A stretch of 64,000 nucleotides of DNA from an uncultured Clostridia bacterium (GTDB lineage: Bacteria; Bacillota; Clostridia; Peptostreptococcales; Anaerovoracaceae). Position 1 is the stretch's first letter, and every line of letters begins with the position of its first letter. The notes below the pieces were generated by a model that worked only from the letters and a program-made list of their open reading frames with translations, was not told where the DNA came from and searched no databases. Shown here in pieces: positions 62,161-64,000 of this stretch. The stretch lies in the NCBI GenBank assembly GCA_938045615.1, contig CALIBC010000226.1:55438-119437 (forward strand), given 5' to 3'. The position numbers and the translations under genes were made by a program.

Positions 62161-63105
62161 TCAAAATCCGTAATGTGTTGACAAGAAAGTTGCGATTATA
62201 GGCAGTGTAATGAGCGATAAAGTGGTTGTAAGAGCCACACCCTCCGCAGCCAGATCGGCATTATGACCTTCTTTGGCAGCTACGCTTACAGTAGATACGG
62301 CACATGGAAAAGAAGCGGAGAAAACGACCGTCAGCTTGGCGCCGTCCGATACGGGAAGCCAATTCACCGCAAGGAACGTCACCACGGGTATCAAAAGCAG
62401 ATTTATCAGGGATGCTTTGAGAAGATCCCTGTTCTTCAAGATGGATACGGCATTGTTACCGGCCAACTGAACTCCGACTATGAGCATTGATAGTGGAATG
62501 CTTGCATCACCTATCGTTGAAAGGAATTCCAAAAATGGATTCGGTAGCTTTACATCAAGAAAAAGAAGTGCGCAGCCTGTGGCAGCCGCGATTATACATG
62601 GGTTGAACATGGATTTAAGAATCTTTTTCAGGTTATAATTGTTGCTTTTACCGATATTCATCTGAAATACGGCCGTGAAATAAAGATAGATGTTCAGCGG
62701 GATGTTGGCGATTACAATCAGGAAAAATATATAATCCCCGAACAGTGCTTTGGTAACAGGAAAGCCCATGAAGCCCGAATTGACCGCGGTCATTATCACG
62801 GTCATAAGTCCTATGTCTTCAGGGGGAGTGTGGCGCATAATCTTCACCGCCAAAAGCGAAAACAGCGGCGCAAGGATAAAAAACGCCGTCGAAAGTGTCA
62901 AAGTCTGAAACGTATCCGAAATCAACTCCGGATTCAGCCTTTTCGTCGCCATGGCGTGCAGAATCATGCATGGTGAAGTTATCAATATGAGCAAATCGAC
63001 AAGATATTTATTTGATTCCGCAGGCAAAATCTTTAGCCTGCTTGCGAGAATGCCGATAAAAATTATCGCAAAGATAACAAAAACCTTGGTTAAAATAGTT
63101 AACAT
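62161..63105 (-). CDS. AEC family transporter (auxin efflux carrier-like permease)
   Basis: The 314-residue protein has about ten hydrophobic segments and begins MLTILTKVFVIFAIIFIGILA. PF03547-type blocks are VNSGFMGFPVTKALFG and PLSMLIVGVQLAG. Bacterial AEC proteins move malonate, malate or similar acids; the substrate here is unknown. I start at the ATG at 63105 (GGAGAG upstream on the minus strand); an extended frame to 63171 has no family signal. It converges with the LRR-lipase gene. Confidence 0.87.
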   Translation of the reverse strand: MLTILTKVFVIFAIIFIGILASRLKILPAESNKYLVDLLILITSPCMILHAMATKRLNPELISDTFQTLTLSTAFFILAPLFSLLAVKIMRHTPPEDIGLMTVIMTAVNSGFMGFPVTKALFGDYIFFLIVIANIPLNIYLYFTAVFQMNIGKSNNYNLKKILKSMFNPCIIAAATGCALLFLDVKLPNPFLEFLSTIGDASIPLSMLIVGVQLAGNNAVSILKNRDLLKASLINLLLIPVVTFLAVNWLPVSDGAKLTVVFSASFPCAVSTVSVAAKEGHNADLAAEGVALTTTLSLITLPIIATFLSTHYGF

Positions 63106-63276
63106 AAACTCTCCTGTTCGGTAAATGAAAGTATAACATATTTGAGGCGGTAAGGTGTTGGATTTTTGCATCGATGAACGAATAAAAAAGATATATGTGT
63201 CGGTCTATTGCAGCATAAGGGTTAGGTGAGAAAATGAATTTGTGCATTGGTGCAAACCGAAGCGGAATCGCCCCTC

Positions 63277-63305
63277 TTGACATAATTTCACAAATGTGGT
63301 AGATT
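63277..63305 (+). promoter_or_regulatory. Promoter of the amber-interrupted hydrolase gene
   Basis: TTGACA (63277-63282) and TAGATT (63300-63305) are 17 bases apart, about 44 bases before the ATG at 63349. A GAGAAAGAAG site precedes the start. The promoter and ribosome site are intact although the gene has two stops. Confidence 0.75.
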
Positions 63306-63348
63306 TTTATCAGAAATCAATTTTGCACATTTGAGAAAGAAGAAAGTT

Positions 63349-63993
63349 ATGAAAAAGTATTTGTTAGTTTTATTGAGTACGTTATTGGTTTTGGCAAGCG
63401 GATCTGTTGTATTGGCTGACACACAGCAATAGGAATTTCGTGAGAAAGACATAGAGAATCAACGGATAATTGACAATAAACCGCTTTGTTCTTTAGATGA
63501 TGAGGGTAATATCGTTGAGCCGGGTTTCAGGGTAGATCGTGAGGTTGAACGTGCAACAGGTTCTTACCCTAATGCAGATAAGAACAAAGGCACCATTCTT
63601 TAGACTAAAGACACCGATTTGAATATTGCGGGTATCGTCGGACATGCGGCGATTGTCCATTCAAGTGGATACGTGATTGAGGCATCGGCAAGTGGAGTGG
63701 GTTGGGGAAAAAACACCTGGTATCAAAAAACTCATTGTAGGGCAGGCGTCATAAGATCGCTTTCTGCATCCAAGCGTAGTGCTGCTGCGGAAAAATGCAG
63801 ATCATGGCTTAAAAAACCATATAATTGGAATTTCTGGAATACAAGTACAAGAGCAAAATTCTATTGTTCGCAGCTAGTATATGCGGGTTACATCGACACA
63901 TCAAAATATAACCTTAACTCTGACGGAGGAATTGTATTCCCGTCTGAACTCATTTCAAACAGTGGTGTTTCGGTAGTTTACAGAAAAGGATAA
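63349..63993 (+). pseudogene. Secreted papain-like (YiiX/NlpC-P60-type) hydrolase gene with two in-frame TAG stops
   Basis: The frame from ATG 63349 to TAA 63991-63993 would encode 214 residues. It begins with a signal peptide (MKKYLLVLLSTLLVLASGS, then LADTQQ). It is broken by TAG at 63430-63432 and TAG at 63601-63603, with no frameshift. The last part (from about 63619) has GHAAIVHS (His) and FYCSQLVY (Cys), the YiiX-like permuted papain catalytic pattern. Each TAG could come from a single CAG-to-TAG change. It is either a recent pseudogene or read through by a suppressor tRNA. Confidence 0.75.
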
Positions 63994-64000
63994 CCGGCAT

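Noticed and set aside
63349..63993. General TAG reassignment in this organism
   Set aside because: Many housekeeping genes here end in TAG (rplN, rplE, rpsH, rplF, rpsE, pcrA-type neighbours), so TAG is a normal stop. Only local read-through or decay remains.
1..64000. CRISPR array, tRNA or rRNA genes
   Set aside because: The only tandem repeats (37-base and 34-base) are degenerate with no spacers. No tRNA T-loop or rRNA signature was found in the intergenic regions.

Overview
The window is one contiguous stretch of a low-to-mid GC Firmicutes chromosome. I infer the class Clostridia, probably an anaerobic Eubacterium/Mogibacterium-like (Anaerovoracaceae-type) lineage. The reasons are: the spc and alpha ribosomal operons in canonical order with a zinc-type S14; strong AGGAGG ribosome binding sites; a CIRCE-controlled groESL; pyruvate formate-lyase with its activase; non-haem ferritin; a lone thiolase; type III pantothenate kinase; and large Lys-rich secreted proteins. 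The genus is inference only.

Layout. 1-10367: the spc-alpha superoperon (rpsQ, cut by the window edge, to rplQ) with secY, adk, map, infA and rpoA inside it. 10838-18212: a probable vitamin-uptake locus. It holds a Cys-rich small protein, a small unknown protein, ECF transporter parts T, fused A-A' and S, a TIM-barrel isomerase, a toroid-repeat lipoprotein, a cobalamin riboswitch with a terminator, and a DUF4430 membrane-anchored protein. The toroid and DUF4430 folds are the two halves of animal transcobalamin, so this looks like a split B12-capturing system feeding an ECF importer. 18446-24830: DNA maintenance genes (UvrD/PcrA helicase, LigA, OGG-type glycosylase) plus a HypE/AIR-synthase-like protein. 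24874-26918: CIRCE, groES and groEL. 27166-27475: a long imperfect palindrome. 27591-30662: DUF975 protein, cytidylate-kinase-like protein, a small membrane protein and a YeiH-type transporter. 31175-34129: pflB and pflA. 34434-35509: two small membrane proteins.

35808-47814: housekeeping genes (metG, tatD, tilS, ftsH, a PucR-type regulator, coaX, dus, PrsW-like protease, CobD-like aminotransferase). 48148-49894: thiolase, preceded by a structured 270-nt leader, then ferritin. 49975-55789: CCA-adding enzyme, LCP protein, GlnRS and AsnRS. 55898-62055: two divergent large secreted proteins, one Ig-like and one a BspA/DUF285-repeat plus class 3 lipase plus Fn3-like fusion. 62161-63105: an AEC permease. 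63349-63993: a secreted papain-like hydrolase gene interrupted by two in-frame TAG codons.

Almost all genes are on the plus strand; only the Ig-like protein and the AEC permease are on the minus strand. I found no rRNA, tRNA, CRISPR array, transposase or prophage genes. The parts most worth a second look are the transcobalamin-like ECF locus, the LRR-lipase fusion, the double-amber hydrolase, the thiolase leader, and the palindrome and short tandem repeats in three intergenic regions.
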